From: Plesiomonas sp051652165
GTDB taxonomy: Bacteria; Pseudomonadota; Gammaproteobacteria; Enterobacterales; CAMTGL01
Assembly (NCBI RefSeq): GCF_051652165.1
Contig: NZ_JBOFTR010000017.1
Span: 1 to 64,000, forward strand
Direction of reading: 5' to 3'
DNA: 64,000 nucleotides
The notes under the pieces were generated by a model. It had not been told where the DNA came from and did not search any database. It saw nothing but the letters and a program-made list of their open reading frames with translations. This document shows positions 43,728-52,243 of the stretch, in pieces; the first letter of the stretch is position 1; every line of letters begins with the position of its first letter. A program made the position numbers and the translations under genes.

Positions 43728-43758
43728 CAGAATGGCGGTAAAATTAACCGCTATTCTG
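43728..43758. terminator. hairpin between convergent glycosyltransferase and waaE genes
   Basis: CAGAATGGCGGT / ACCGCTATTCTG with a 7-nt loop; 12-position stem with a single G-U pair. No strong U-run follows. It probably blocks read-through between the convergent genes. Confidence 0.6.
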
Positions 43759-43773
43759 AAACGATAAATACTA

Positions 43774-44523
43774 CTATTTGTTATTTTGTAACTCCCATGC
43801 GACCGCATATTTCAAATACGAGCTCACTGCTTTTGCTTTTGCAATCGTAAACCCATCAAGGCCCGCTAAAAAACCGCGTTTAATGATATACAGACGAATA
43901 AATGTCCATACGCCATGCACAACCGGTTGCCACGGTTGGACTGTTCTACCTGAATCGGCCAGTGTTTTTCCCTGCCATTGACCATATTTTACACAGCGCG
44001 CAAACATGTCATGGTAATCAGCATACGAATAGTGAATCACATGTTGGCTGATTTTCTGTGTGTTACGCGTCATGATCCGTGTGTGCGTAAAAACCGGTGA
44101 AAAATCGGTTTTTGTGCGATCAAAAATCCGGCAAATATAGTCTGGGTACTGGCCGGCATACTCCGTCATTCGCTGACCAATATAATTTTTACGCCGATTT
44201 TCAATTGCCTCTACGCCCAAATTTTCAATATCGGTAGCACGTAAATACGCGACAAGATCATCATCCAACCGCTCATCGGCATCTAAATTCACTACCCAAG
44301 GGTGGCGACACGATGATAACCCATAGCTACGCTGCGGCCCATCGCCCAAAAAAGGCGTATTCACCACAACGGTAGCCCCAGCCTCTAAAGCCAGCTCACA
44401 GGTTTGATCTTGACTCCCTGAGTCAACCACCACCACATCATCACACACCTGCTGTAACGAGCGTATACAAGCAAGAATATTCTTCTCTTCATTAAAAGTA
44501 ATGACTAATCCACTTAATTTCAT
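43774..44523 (-). CDS. waaE: family-2 glycosyltransferase WaaE/KdtX
   Basis: 249 aa from ATG 44523 (MKLSGLVITFNEEKNI); the upstream open frame to 44670 is not conserved. GT2 fold: nucleotide-binding VVVVDSGSQDQTCELAL and VNLDADERLDDDLV with the DxD-type metal site. WaaE of Klebsiella, Serratia and Yersinia adds beta-glucose to inner-core heptose I and sits beside waaA-coaD, exactly as here. It is divergent from waaA. The Shine-Dalgarno is weak. Confidence 0.88.
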   Translation of the reverse strand: MKLSGLVITFNEEKNILACIRSLQQVCDDVVVVDSGSQDQTCELALEAGATVVVNTPFLGDGPQRSYGLSSCRHPWVVNLDADERLDDDLVAYLRATDIENLGVEAIENRRKNYIGQRMTEYAGQYPDYICRIFDRTKTDFSPVFTHTRIMTRNTQKISQHVIHYSYADYHDMFARCVKYGQWQGKTLADSGRTVQPWQPVVHGVWTFIRLYIIKRGFLAGLDGFTIAKAKAVSSYLKYAVAWELQNNK

Positions 44524-44695
44524 TTTGCTGCCCGAACACCTATGCAGATCTCTGCGTTTTGATGAAGATAACCTATACCGCCTAATACTGCATGCAAAGC
44601 AGACCGGAACGCGGAAATACAGCGGCTTTATATTGTACCTTATTATTGAAACCTCTAGAATTTTGTCCATCTTTTAGATTTATACAGGCTTAACT

Positions 44696-45988
44696 ATGCC
44701 AAGGGCTCTCTATTCACTGCTTTTATATCTTATTCAGCCCCTTATCTGGCTACGCCTGTTTTTACGTGGCCGAAAAGCACCGGCATATCGCCAACGTTGG
44801 TCTGAACGCTATGCACTGGGCATGACACGCAGAGCAACACTACCTTCGGGCGGGATACTGCTGCACTCAGTTTCAGTTGGCGAAACACTGGCCGCTATTC
44901 CACTGGTGCGTGCACTGCAAAGCCGCTATCCTGCGCTGCCAATTACCATTACCACCATGACACCAACCGGTTCAGAGCGTGTCATCGCTACCTTTGGCCA
45001 GCAAGTTTCACACTGCTATCTGCCCTACGATCTGCCTGATGCAATGGCCCGTTTTTATCGGCATCTGCAACCTGTACTGGTGGTGGTGATGGAGACCGAA
45101 CTCTGGCCAAATATGATCCACCAAGCACATCAACGTAACATTCCACTGATTGTGGCCAATGCCCGACTGTCTGAACGTTCAGCCAAAGGTTATGGAAAAA
45201 TACGATCACTGATGGCACAAACACTACCCGAAATCACCCAGATTGCAGCCCAAACTACAGATGATGGCGCACGTTTTATCCAACTAGGATTACCAAAATC
45301 ACACCTCACCATAACCGGCAGTATCAAATTTGATATCTCGGTTTCTCCAGAATTACATGCTCAACGCCAACAACTTCGCCAGCAATGGGCTGCCCAGCGG
45401 CCGGTATGGATTGCTGCTAGTACCCATCAGGGTGAAGAGTCGTTGATACTTCAAGCACACCAAGCCTTATTGCATATCCACCCTGATCTGTTGCTAATTA
45501 TCGTTCCTCGGCATCCTGAACGTTTTGCAGAAGTTATCTCACAAACTCTGGCGACTGGCTTATCCTGTATTACCCGCAGTAGCGGCGATACACCAACATC
45601 GGCGACACAGGTTGTGATTGGTGATTCAATGGGCGAGTTGATGCTTATGTATGGCGTTGCCGATATCGCTTTTGTAGGGGGCAGCCTGATTGAACGGGGC
45701 GGGCACAATCCGCTTGAACCTGCTGCACACGGCATTCCGATTATCATGGGCCCATATCGATTCAATTTTAAAGAGATCGGGGATAAACTGACCGCCGCAC
45801 AAGCCCTGACGACCGTGTCTGACTCAGCTTCTTTAATCACAGCATTGCAGCAACTTTTACAAGATAACCTGTTGCGGACAACGCAGGGGCACAATGCATT
45901 GGCTGTCCTCACACACAATCAAGGTGCACTAGAGAGGCTGTTACACGTTATCGATCAGCAATTACCTCAACAAGGAAACAGGTCATGA
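44696..45988 (+). CDS. waaA: Kdo transferase WaaA (KdtA)
   Basis: Bifunctional transferase adding two Kdo residues to lipid IVA; 430 aa. An N-terminal membrane anchor (LYSLLLYLIQPLIWLRLFL) is followed by a GT-B domain with ILLHSVSVGETLA (catalytic Glu region), TMTPTGSERV, METELWPNM and GGSLIERGGHNPLEPAAHG. Essential for LPS assembly. Its stop overlaps the coaD start (ATGA), giving a waaA-coaD operon as in E. coli. Confidence 0.97.
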   Translation: MPRALYSLLLYLIQPLIWLRLFLRGRKAPAYRQRWSERYALGMTRRATLPSGGILLHSVSVGETLAAIPLVRALQSRYPALPITITTMTPTGSERVIATFGQQVSHCYLPYDLPDAMARFYRHLQPVLVVVMETELWPNMIHQAHQRNIPLIVANARLSERSAKGYGKIRSLMAQTLPEITQIAAQTTDDGARFIQLGLPKSHLTITGSIKFDISVSPELHAQRQQLRQQWAAQRPVWIAASTHQGEESLILQAHQALLHIHPDLLLIIVPRHPERFAEVISQTLATGLSCITRSSGDTPTSATQVVIGDSMGELMLMYGVADIAFVGGSLIERGGHNPLEPAAHGIPIIMGPYRFNFKEIGDKLTAAQALTTVSDSASLITALQQLLQDNLLRTTQGHNALAVLTHNQGALERLLHVIDQQLPQQGNRS

Positions 45989-46470
45989 GTGTCACTGTTA
46001 TTTATCCAGGGACTTTCGACCCTATCACCAACGGACACCTTAATTTAATTCAGCGCGCTGGCCGTTTATTTGATCACATCGTGATTGCCGTAGCCGCCAG
46101 CCCTGCAAAACGCCCGCTGTTTGATTTAGATGAGCGTGTTCGACTGATTCAAACTGTCACCGCTGATCTTCCTAATGTTGAGGTAATCGGTTTTAACGGT
46201 CTGCTAATCGAGCTGGCTAAAGCACAACAGGCCAATGTGTTATTACGGGGAGTTCGGGGTGTCACCGATTTTGATTACGAACACCAACTGGCTAATATGA
46301 ATCGCCGTTTGATGCCAGAGTTGGAAACGGTTTTTTTAACCCCCTCTGAAGAGTGGACGTTTATCTCGTCAACACTGGTGCGTGAAATTGCCTTACACGG
46401 TGGGGATGTCAGAGAATTTGTTCCACCGGCAGTTGCTACTGCACTGACGCAGAAAAAAACCTACTGCTGA
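45985..46470 (+). CDS. coaD: phosphopantetheine adenylyltransferase CoaD
   Basis: Penultimate step of coenzyme A synthesis; 161 aa. Nucleotidyltransferase motif YPGTFDPITNGHLNLIQRA (T-x-G-H), LRGVRGVTDFDYEHQLA, and the C-terminal ISSTLVREIALHGGDV loop are all present. Translationally coupled to waaA by a 4-nt overlap. Convergent with mutM. Confidence 0.97.
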   Translation: MSVTVIYPGTFDPITNGHLNLIQRAGRLFDHIVIAVAASPAKRPLFDLDERVRLIQTVTADLPNVEVIGFNGLLIELAKAQQANVLLRGVRGVTDFDYEHQLANMNRRLMPELETVFLTPSEEWTFISSTLVREIALHGGDVREFVPPAVATALTQKKTYC

Positions 46471-46503
46471 TCAATATACACTGATAACACTAAACAAGTT
46501 ACA

Positions 46504-46551
46504 GTAAACAGCCAGCCAAAACCTTGTCATCGCGGTGAGCTGGCTATTTAC
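46504..46551. terminator. hairpin between convergent coaD and mutM
   Basis: GTAAACAGCCAGC / GCTGGCTATTTAC; 13-position stem with one mismatch and a 22-nt loop. No U-run. Likely a bidirectional terminator. Confidence 0.5.
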
Positions 46552-46587
46552 AGGAACTTTCGGCAATCAATAGGTAAGGTGTGTGCC

Positions 46588-47436
46588 TTATCCTACCAAC
46601 GGCTGGCAATGCGGGCAGAAAAAACTGTTCCGCTGCCCGATACGTAAGCTCTCAATCGGGGTTGCACAGCTATCGCACGGTTCACCGGCACGGCCATACA
46701 CATGTAGCGTTTGGGCAAAATAACCGGGTTTACCATCAGGCTGGGTAAAATCACGCAACGTTGTACCGCCTTGCTCTATTGCGCGGGCTAAGATCTGTTT
46801 AATGCTATTGGTTAGTGTTGCACATTGCATCTCAGTGAGTGCTCCAGCCGGTGTTAACGGGTGGATTGCGCACTGATACAGCACTTCATTAGCATAAATA
46901 TTGCCTACCCCAACGACAAATTTATTCTCCATCAGCCATGCTTTAATCGCCGTTTTGCGTTGCTGGCTACGGGCATAAAAATAGTCGGCATTAAATGCAG
47001 CGGTCAGCGGTTCAGGGCCAAGCTGGGCAAGCAGTGGGTGCGTCTCTGCCGAGGAGTGCCACAACCAGCAACCAAAACGGCGCGGATCGTTATACCGCAA
47101 TATGCTGCCATTATTGAGCTGCATATCAATATGATCGTGCAAGGTGATAGGCACGCTAGCATCCACAATCCGCAGGCTGCCTGACATACCTAAATGAATC
47201 AGCAGTGTGCCGGTCTGGTGCGCATTCGCGGTATTCTCTTTATCGACCACATCAATCAGCAGGTATTTTGCCCGCCGTCTGACAGCGCGAACCTCCACAT
47301 CATGCAGGGCAATGATCTCTTGCGGAATAGGCCAGCGCAATGCCGATCGGCGTACCGTCATGTGGGTAATGGTTGCGCCAAGTAAGTAGGGTTCTATCCC
47401 CCGACGGCTTGTTTCAACTTCTGGAAGCTCTGGCAT
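46588..47436 (-). CDS. mutM: formamidopyrimidine-DNA glycosylase MutM (Fpg)
   Basis: DNA repair glycosylase/AP lyase for 8-oxoguanine; 282 aa. The start must be the ATG at 47436, because the catalytic residue is the N-terminal proline after Met (MPELPEVETSRRGIEPY); the ATG three codons upstream would bury it. Further motifs are NKFVVGVGNIYANEVL and the C-terminal zinc finger CDSC...CPHC. Downstream of rpmBG on the same strand, as in E. coli, but separated by a terminator. Confidence 0.97.
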   Translation of the reverse strand: MPELPEVETSRRGIEPYLLGATITHMTVRRSALRWPIPQEIIALHDVEVRAVRRRAKYLLIDVVDKENTANAHQTGTLLIHLGMSGSLRIVDASVPITLHDHIDMQLNNGSILRYNDPRRFGCWLWHSSAETHPLLAQLGPEPLTAAFNADYFYARSQQRKTAIKAWLMENKFVVGVGNIYANEVLYQCAIHPLTPAGALTEMQCATLTNSIKQILARAIEQGGTTLRDFTQPDGKPGYFAQTLHVYGRAGEPCDSCATPIESLRIGQRNSFFCPHCQPLVG

Positions 47437-47510
47437 GATATCCACCCGACAAAAAATGTGCCGTCATCTTAGCAAACAATCGGCAAGCTAAGACCTAAAC
47501 GCCGTGCATA

Positions 47511-47538
47511 AAAAAACCCAGCCAAAGCTGGGTTTTTT
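47511..47538 (-). terminator. rho-independent terminator of rpmBG
   Basis: AAAAAACCCAGC-CAAA-GCTGGGTTTTTT. A 6-bp GC-rich core stem with A- and T-runs on both sides, 25 bp beyond the rpmG stop. It could act on both strands. Confidence 0.92.
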
Positions 47539-47562
47539 AACAAGTTTACGCCGAAAAGAAAA

Positions 47563-47730
47563 TTATTTAATTTTCGCTTCTTTGTACAGCACGTGCTGGC
47601 GAACAACTGGATCGAATTTCTTCAGTTCCAATTTTTCAGGCTTAGTGCGCTTGTTTTTAGTAGTTGTGTAATAGTGACCAGTGCCAGCAGAAGAAACCAG
47701 CTTGATCTTTTCACGAATACCTTTAGCCAT
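47563..47730 (-). CDS. rpmG: 50S ribosomal protein L33
   Basis: 55-aa ribosomal protein, MAKGIREKIKLVSSAGTGHY at the N-terminus and VLYKEAKIK at the C-terminus, essentially identical to enterobacterial L33. It has none of the zinc-binding cysteine pairs, so it is the C-minus form. It lies 11 bp after rpmB in the rpmBG operon, followed by a strong terminator. Confidence 0.97.
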   Translation of the reverse strand: MAKGIREKIKLVSSAGTGHYYTTTKNKRTKPEKLELKKFDPVVRQHVLYKEAKIK

Positions 47731-47741
47731 GAGTCAGCTCC

Positions 47742-47978
47742 TTACACCTTCTCACCGCGGGCACGAAGTTCAGAAAGAACAACTTCGATACCCTTCTTGT
47801 CGATGATTCGCATACCCTTAGTTGAAACACGCAGGGATACGAAACGTTTCTCACCTTCTACCCAGAAGCGATGAGTGTGCAGGTTCGGCAGGAAGCGACG
47901 ACGGGTCGCATTCATCGCATGAGAGCGGTTATTACCGACTGCCGGACGCTTGCCAGTTACTTGGCATACTCGGGACAT
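47742..47978 (-). CDS. rpmB: 50S ribosomal protein L28
   Basis: 78-aa ribosomal protein, MSRVCQVTGKRPAVGNNRSH at the N-terminus. The CQVTGKRP segment and the RRRFLPNLHTHRFW segment define L28. GGAGAA precedes the start. First gene of rpmBG, with a strong promoter at 48074-48102 and a hairpin in its roughly 90-nt leader. Confidence 0.98.
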   Translation of the reverse strand: MSRVCQVTGKRPAVGNNRSHAMNATRRRFLPNLHTHRFWVEGEKRFVSLRVSTKGMRIIDKKGIEVVLSELRARGEKV

Positions 47979-48017
47979 GTCAATTCTCCAAAAATCAAAT
48001 CAGCTCGAGCGTCGTTA

Positions 48018-48052
48018 GGTTAAGGCTACCTCGTCAGGTAACACGCCTTACC
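48018..48052 (-). promoter_or_regulatory. hairpin in the rpmB leader
   Basis: GGTTAAGGC (48018-48026) pairs with GCCTTACC (48045-48052) with one bulge, and inside it TACC (48027-48030) pairs with GGTA (48037-48040). It lies about 15 nt after the predicted transcription start. It may be an autoregulatory leader, a common theme for ribosomal-protein mRNAs. Confidence 0.5.
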
Positions 48053-48073
48053 CGTGATTCTCAAAGGTCGGGG

Positions 48074-48102
48074 ATTGTACAAGATATCTGGCGATTGCTC
48101 AA
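48074..48102 (-). promoter_or_regulatory. promoter of rpmBG
   Basis: Minus strand: -35 TTGAGC (48097-48102), 17-bp spacer, -10 TACAAT (48074-48079), GC-rich discriminator. The expected start near 48067 gives a leader of about 90 nt. Bases 48103-48369, between here and radC, show nothing else I can name. Confidence 0.7.
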
Positions 48103-48369
48103 GAGGCAGTCACCTCTAGGATCAATAAAGGATCTTAAATCGCAGGGGCTAGATAACTCGACAAATATCTAAAACCACCAACGGTACACCCACATAACCA
48201 CTAAATTTCGGCACATGGCACGAAAGTTATAACAGTATGTGGAGTTGCGTTACTGGGGCTGGGCGTAAGGATACAGCTTTCGCGCCGCAAGTTAAATTTA
48301 AAAACGAGCAATTGCGCTAAATATGTGCAATTTTTAGTATTCAATGGTGGAAATTTGTCTGGTTAATGG

Positions 48370-49044
48370 TTAAATCCAGCCTCGTTCAGCAAAAGAGACG
48401 GTTTCACCTATCCCGATGACGATATGATCAAGCACTTGAATATCCACTAATCGGCACGCTTGCTGAATAGTTTGGGTGATATTGCGGTCAGCCTGACTCG
48501 GTTCTGCCACACCCGAAGGGTGGTTATGCGATAAAATCAGTGCGGCAGCATTACACGCCAACGCGGTTTTAATAATTTCACGCGGGTGTACGGTGGCGCT
48601 GTTAAATGTGCCAGCAAACATCTCTTCTTGTTTGATAACTCGGTGTTGATTATCCAAAAACAGCACTAAAAAAATCTCTCTTTCACGCCCACTTAAGCAT
48701 GTTTGTAAATAGGCTTTGGTCATTTCTGCACTGGTCAGGGCACTTTCACGCTGTAAACGTTCAGCCAGATAACGGCGCGACATCTCAATACTGGCTTGTA
48801 GTTGCACAAATTTGGCCTCGCCTAACCCGTGCTGCTGACAAAATTCCTCTTGATTCGCTGCCAGCAGAGCTCGCAAAGAGCCAAAGGTAGCCAATAGGCG
48901 TTGTGCCAGTTCAATGGCATTACAGCCTTTAATACCGGTACGCAAAAAGATGGCCAGCAGTTCTGCATCAGTTAACTGATGAGCGCCCTGTTGCAATAAT
49001 TTTTCACGCGGACGTTCGGCTGTAGGCAATGCTTTTATCAACAT
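48370..49044 (-). CDS. radC: RadC/YicR JAB1-MPN domain protein
   Basis: 224 aa. The N-terminal helix-hairpin-helix-like region (about 1-100) is followed by a JAMM/MPN+ domain with the metal motif ALILSHNHPSGVAEPSQAD and upstream VHPREIIKTAL. The old assignment to DNA repair in E. coli was withdrawn, so the function is unclear. Position between coaBC and rpmB is conserved. It is divergent from coaBC. AGCTCTACG ahead of the start gives no clear Shine-Dalgarno. Confidence 0.93.
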   Translation of the reverse strand: MLIKALPTAERPREKLLQQGAHQLTDAELLAIFLRTGIKGCNAIELAQRLLATFGSLRALLAANQEEFCQQHGLGEAKFVQLQASIEMSRRYLAERLQRESALTSAEMTKAYLQTCLSGREREIFLVLFLDNQHRVIKQEEMFAGTFNSATVHPREIIKTALACNAAALILSHNHPSGVAEPSQADRNITQTIQQACRLVDIQVLDHIVIGIGETVSFAERGWI

Positions 49045-49388
49045 AACACGTAGAGCTCCTTGATCTGCTGTGTATCCCCCAAAAAAACATCTTTTAAGGG
49101 TGGATGCGAAAGCGTGTTGTTGTAAAAGAAGTTACTACTTACGGCGATCACTACGCTATTTTGCTGCGAAATAGTCCGCAACTTCACGCTTTGCCGAGGG
49201 TTGTATCTGTGTACGCAAGATGGGGATTGCCTGATTGATCTAATCTTGCATTGTGTTAATACAAGGGCTAAACGCGAGATATGTTGACATACCAATGCTA
49301 ATAAGAGGGGTTGTGAAAGTAAAAAGCGGAAAAAGAGTGTGATAAAGTGTGCCACATATGTGTTTCTGCTAAAGAGCCAATTTTCTAA
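49045..49388. other. radC-coaBC divergent intergenic region
   Basis: 344 bp with the two divergent promoters. No RNA gene or conserved small ORF was recognised; an open frame at 49038-49355 on the minus strand is poorly supported. Confidence 0.4.
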
Positions 49389-50651
49389 ATGAATGAATTA
49401 GCCGGTAAACAGATCTTGCTTGGGATCAGTGGCGGAATAGCAGCCTATAAGTGTGTTGAGCTCGTGCGCCGTTTGCGTGAGCAAGGAGCGCACGTCAGGG
49501 TGGTGATGACCACCGCTGCCAAAGCCTTTATTACGCCGTTGACGTTACAAGCGGTATCGGGCCACCCCGTGGCCGATGATTTGCTTGATCCGGCTGCAGA
49601 GTCATCAATGGGCCACATTCAGTTGGCAAAATGGGCTGATTTGGTGTTACTTGCTCCCGCAACGGCTGATCTGTTAGCCCGTATTACGGCAGGTATGGGC
49701 AATGATTTACTGACAACGGTCTGTTTGGCAACGGCTGCGCCCATCGCGGCAGCACCCGCGATGAATCAGCAAATGTATCAGGCGGCCATTACGCAAGAGA
49801 ATTTACGGCGGTTGCAACAGCGTGGTTATCGGTTATGGGGGCCGGCTGAGGGCGCTCAAGCCTGTGGTGATATCGGGCCTGGGCGAATGCTTGAACCGGC
49901 TGCGCTGTGCGAAAAAGTGCTACAGTTTTTTCAAGAAACGCCTAGCATCAATCCTGTGCAGGATATGCAGGGGTTACGGGTATTAATTACCGCAGGACCA
50001 ACGCGAGAAGCTCTTGATCCTGTGCGTTTTATCAGTAATCACAGCTCTGGAAAAATGGGCTATGCCATTGCGCAAAACGCAGCTAAACGTGGTGCGATCG
50101 TTACGTTAGTCAGTGGGCCCGTGACATTACCGGTGCCTGATAGTGTGGTTAGTGTGGCCGTTGAAACTGCGCTGCAAATGCATGCAGCGGTGATGCAACG
50201 TGCGGGTCAACACGATATTTTTATTGCATGTGCTGCGGTTGCAGACTACCGAGCGGCTGAGATCGCGCCCCAAAAAATCAAAAAAACGGCCGATGGCACA
50301 GATCAGGCGATGGTGCTGCACTTGGTGAAAAACCCTGACATTGTTGCTGATGTTGCTGCGCTGACCGTTGCACGCCCTTTTGTTGTTGGGTTTGCAGCAG
50401 AAACCCAAGATGTGGAAAAATATGCTCGCGATAAGCTGACGCGAAAAAATTTGGATCTGATCTGCGCCAATAATGTTTCATCCCCAGAACAAGGTTTTAA
50501 TGCCGATCAAAACGCATTGCATTTGTATTGGCCATTCGGCGATAAAGCCCTGCGGTGTTGTCATAAGGCGCTGTTAGGGCAACAGCTAAACGATGAAATC
50601 CTCTCACTCTACTTATATAAGCAAGCGGCACTTTCTCATGAAAAAAATTGA
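49389..50651 (+). CDS. coaBC: bifunctional phosphopantothenoylcysteine synthase/decarboxylase CoaBC (Dfp)
   Basis: Two consecutive coenzyme A steps; 420 aa. N-terminal flavin decarboxylase (CoaC, about 1-190) with LLGISGGIAAYKCVELVRRL, the catalytic His in GHIQLAKWADLVLLAPAT and PAMNQQMY. C-terminal synthase (CoaB) with VLITAGPTREALDPVRFISN and the NHSSGKMGYAIA motif. It overlaps dut by 14 nt, as these genes do closely in E. coli. Confidence 0.96.
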   Translation: MNELAGKQILLGISGGIAAYKCVELVRRLREQGAHVRVVMTTAAKAFITPLTLQAVSGHPVADDLLDPAAESSMGHIQLAKWADLVLLAPATADLLARITAGMGNDLLTTVCLATAAPIAAAPAMNQQMYQAAITQENLRRLQQRGYRLWGPAEGAQACGDIGPGRMLEPAALCEKVLQFFQETPSINPVQDMQGLRVLITAGPTREALDPVRFISNHSSGKMGYAIAQNAAKRGAIVTLVSGPVTLPVPDSVVSVAVETALQMHAAVMQRAGQHDIFIACAAVADYRAAEIAPQKIKKTADGTDQAMVLHLVKNPDIVADVAALTVARPFVVGFAAETQDVEKYARDKLTRKNLDLICANNVSSPEQGFNADQNALHLYWPFGDKALRCCHKALLGQQLNDEILSLYLYKQAALSHEKN

Positions 50652-51093
50652 TCTGAAAATTCTCGATCCTCGGATTGGCCAGCAGTTTCCTCTGCCAACG
50701 TATGCCACTGAGGGTTCAGCTGGCCTTGATCTGCGCGCCTGTTTGGATGCCCCGATTACGCTAGAAGCTGGGCAAACTGTACTGGTGCCAACGGGTCTGG
50801 CTATTCATGTTGCAGATGCCTCGTTAGCAGCTGTGATTTTACCGCGTTCAGGGCTAGGGCATAAGCACGGTGTAGTGCTAGGTAACTTGGTTGGGCTGAT
50901 TGATTCGGATTATCAAGGTGAGCTAAAAGTGTCAGTTTGGAATCGTGGCCACGATACATTTGTGATTGAACCGGGCGAGCGTATCGCACAAATGGTTTTT
51001 GTTCCTGTGGTGCAAGCAGCGTTTAATTTGGTGACTGAGTTTAATCAGAGTGAACGCGGCGAAGGCGGTTTTGGTCATACGGGGCGTAAATAA
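50638..51093 (+). CDS. dut: dUTP pyrophosphatase Dut
   Basis: Trimeric dUTPase, 151 aa, keeping uracil out of DNA and supplying dUMP. The start is ATG 50638 (MKKIDLKILDPR); the in-frame ATG at 50593 is inside coaBC. All five motifs are seen: GSAGLDLRA, PRSGLGHKHG, GNLVGLIDSDYQGELKVSVWN, PGERIAQMVFVPV and the C-terminal RGEGGFGHTGR. Overlaps coaBC and precedes slmA. Confidence 0.97.
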   Translation: MKKIDLKILDPRIGQQFPLPTYATEGSAGLDLRACLDAPITLEAGQTVLVPTGLAIHVADASLAAVILPRSGLGHKHGVVLGNLVGLIDSDYQGELKVSVWNRGHDTFVIEPGERIAQMVFVPVVQAAFNLVTEFNQSERGEGGFGHTGRK

Positions 51094-51219
51094 GACTCCA
51101 TTGTCTTAAAAACCTATTCTCTCGGCAGGCTTATCGCCTGTCGAGCGCGTATAACGTTGGCGCGTTGATGTTAACTGCGGTTATTACGCAGTTTTTAGCT
51201 TTATAGGGAATCGCATGTA

Positions 51220-51810
51220 ATGGCAGGAAATAAGAAGAAAAACCGGCGGGAAGAGATCTTGCAAGCACTCGCACAGATGCTAGAGTCAAGTGAAGGGTCT
51301 CAACGGATCACGACTGCACGTTTAGCGATCACAGTGGGTGTATCAGAAGCGGCGCTCTATCGCCATTTTCCAAGCAAAGCCAAAATGTTCGAAGGGTTGA
51401 TCGAGTTTATCGAAGACAGTTTGATGTCGCGGATTAATCTTATTTTAACTGACGAGAAAGACACGCTATTACGCTTGCGCTTAATCATTCAACTCTTGCT
51501 CGGTTTTGCAGAAAAAAACCCTGGCCTCACTCGCATTCTGACAGGCCATGCACTGATGTTTGAACAAGATCGTCTGCAAAGCCGTATTAATCAGTTATTT
51601 GAGCGGATTGAAGCCCAGCTACGACAAGTAATGCGTGAACGTAAGTTACGTGAAGGCAAGGGCTTTAACCACGATGAGAGCTTATTAGCGGTACAACTGC
51701 TCGCTTTTTGTGAAGGCCTGATGTTACGTTTTGTACGTTCTGAATTTCGTCATCTGCCCACGGCTGATTTTGATACTCGCTGGCAACTGTTAACGGCTGA
51801 ATTACTGTAG
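51220..51810 (+). CDS. slmA: nucleoid occlusion factor SlmA
   Basis: TetR-family DNA-binding protein that blocks FtsZ ring assembly over the nucleoid; 196 aa. N-terminal NRREEILQALAQMLESSEGSQ and the HTH TTARLAITVGVSEAALYRHFPSKAKMFEGL are essentially the E. coli sequence. Follows dut as in E. coli. The usual pyrE neighbour is displaced by a urea transporter gene. Confidence 0.97.
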   Translation: MAGNKKKNRREEILQALAQMLESSEGSQRITTARLAITVGVSEAALYRHFPSKAKMFEGLIEFIEDSLMSRINLILTDEKDTLLRLRLIIQLLLGFAEKNPGLTRILTGHALMFEQDRLQSRINQLFERIEAQLRQVMRERKLREGKGFNHDESLLAVQLLAFCEGLMLRFVRSEFRHLPTADFDTRWQLLTAELL

Positions 51811-52243
51811 TGGATTGCACACAGCGTCGTGAGTGTAAACGCGCTATTTTAAATACACTGTTTTAAACACGTTGCATTAACACCGTCAAAACAGCTTCCC
51901 TCAAATAGAGCATCTTTGTAAAACTGTGCGATAGCTCTCATTGGCCACTTCTGTGGCCTGATTTTACTCATCAAGAGTTGCACATCACAATGCGCAGCTC
52001 TGTGGTTTTTTTATCACACACCACGTTATGTGCTGTTTTATGACTGCTTTATCAACCCAGCTCAATACCCTGTCATATTTACTTACTCTTAGCCATATTA
52101 CTAAACACTTTGGGCTTCGCCAGTTGGCATAAAACCATCAATAATCAGATCACGGGCCTACCGTATGCTGAACATCTCAGTATGACGACTGTGTATTTTT
52201 CTAACATGCAGCCTCTTTCTCTTTATTATGTTGATGGATCATC
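51811..52243. other. slmA-urea transporter intergenic region
   Basis: 433 bp without a recognised gene. It contains the slmA terminator-like hairpin at 51974-52012 and presumably the transporter promoter. Several AT-rich tracts are present. I see no NikR- or NtrC-type site I would defend. Confidence 0.4.
51974..52012 (+). terminator. terminator-like hairpin after slmA
   Basis: AGAGTTGCACA / TGCGCAGCTCT (one mismatch, one G-U pair) with a 5-nt loop, followed by GTGG and a run of seven T. It lies about 165 bp after the slmA stop. Confidence 0.55.

Noticed and set aside
47822..48172. Plus-strand ORF across the rpmB promoter and leader
   Set aside because: It overlaps rpmB and its promoter in antisense and encodes a low-quality, unconserved sequence.
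49038..49355. Minus-strand ORF of 105 codons upstream of radC
   Set aside because: It spans the divergent radC-coaBC promoter region, overlaps the radC start and has no recognisable motif or ribosome-binding site.
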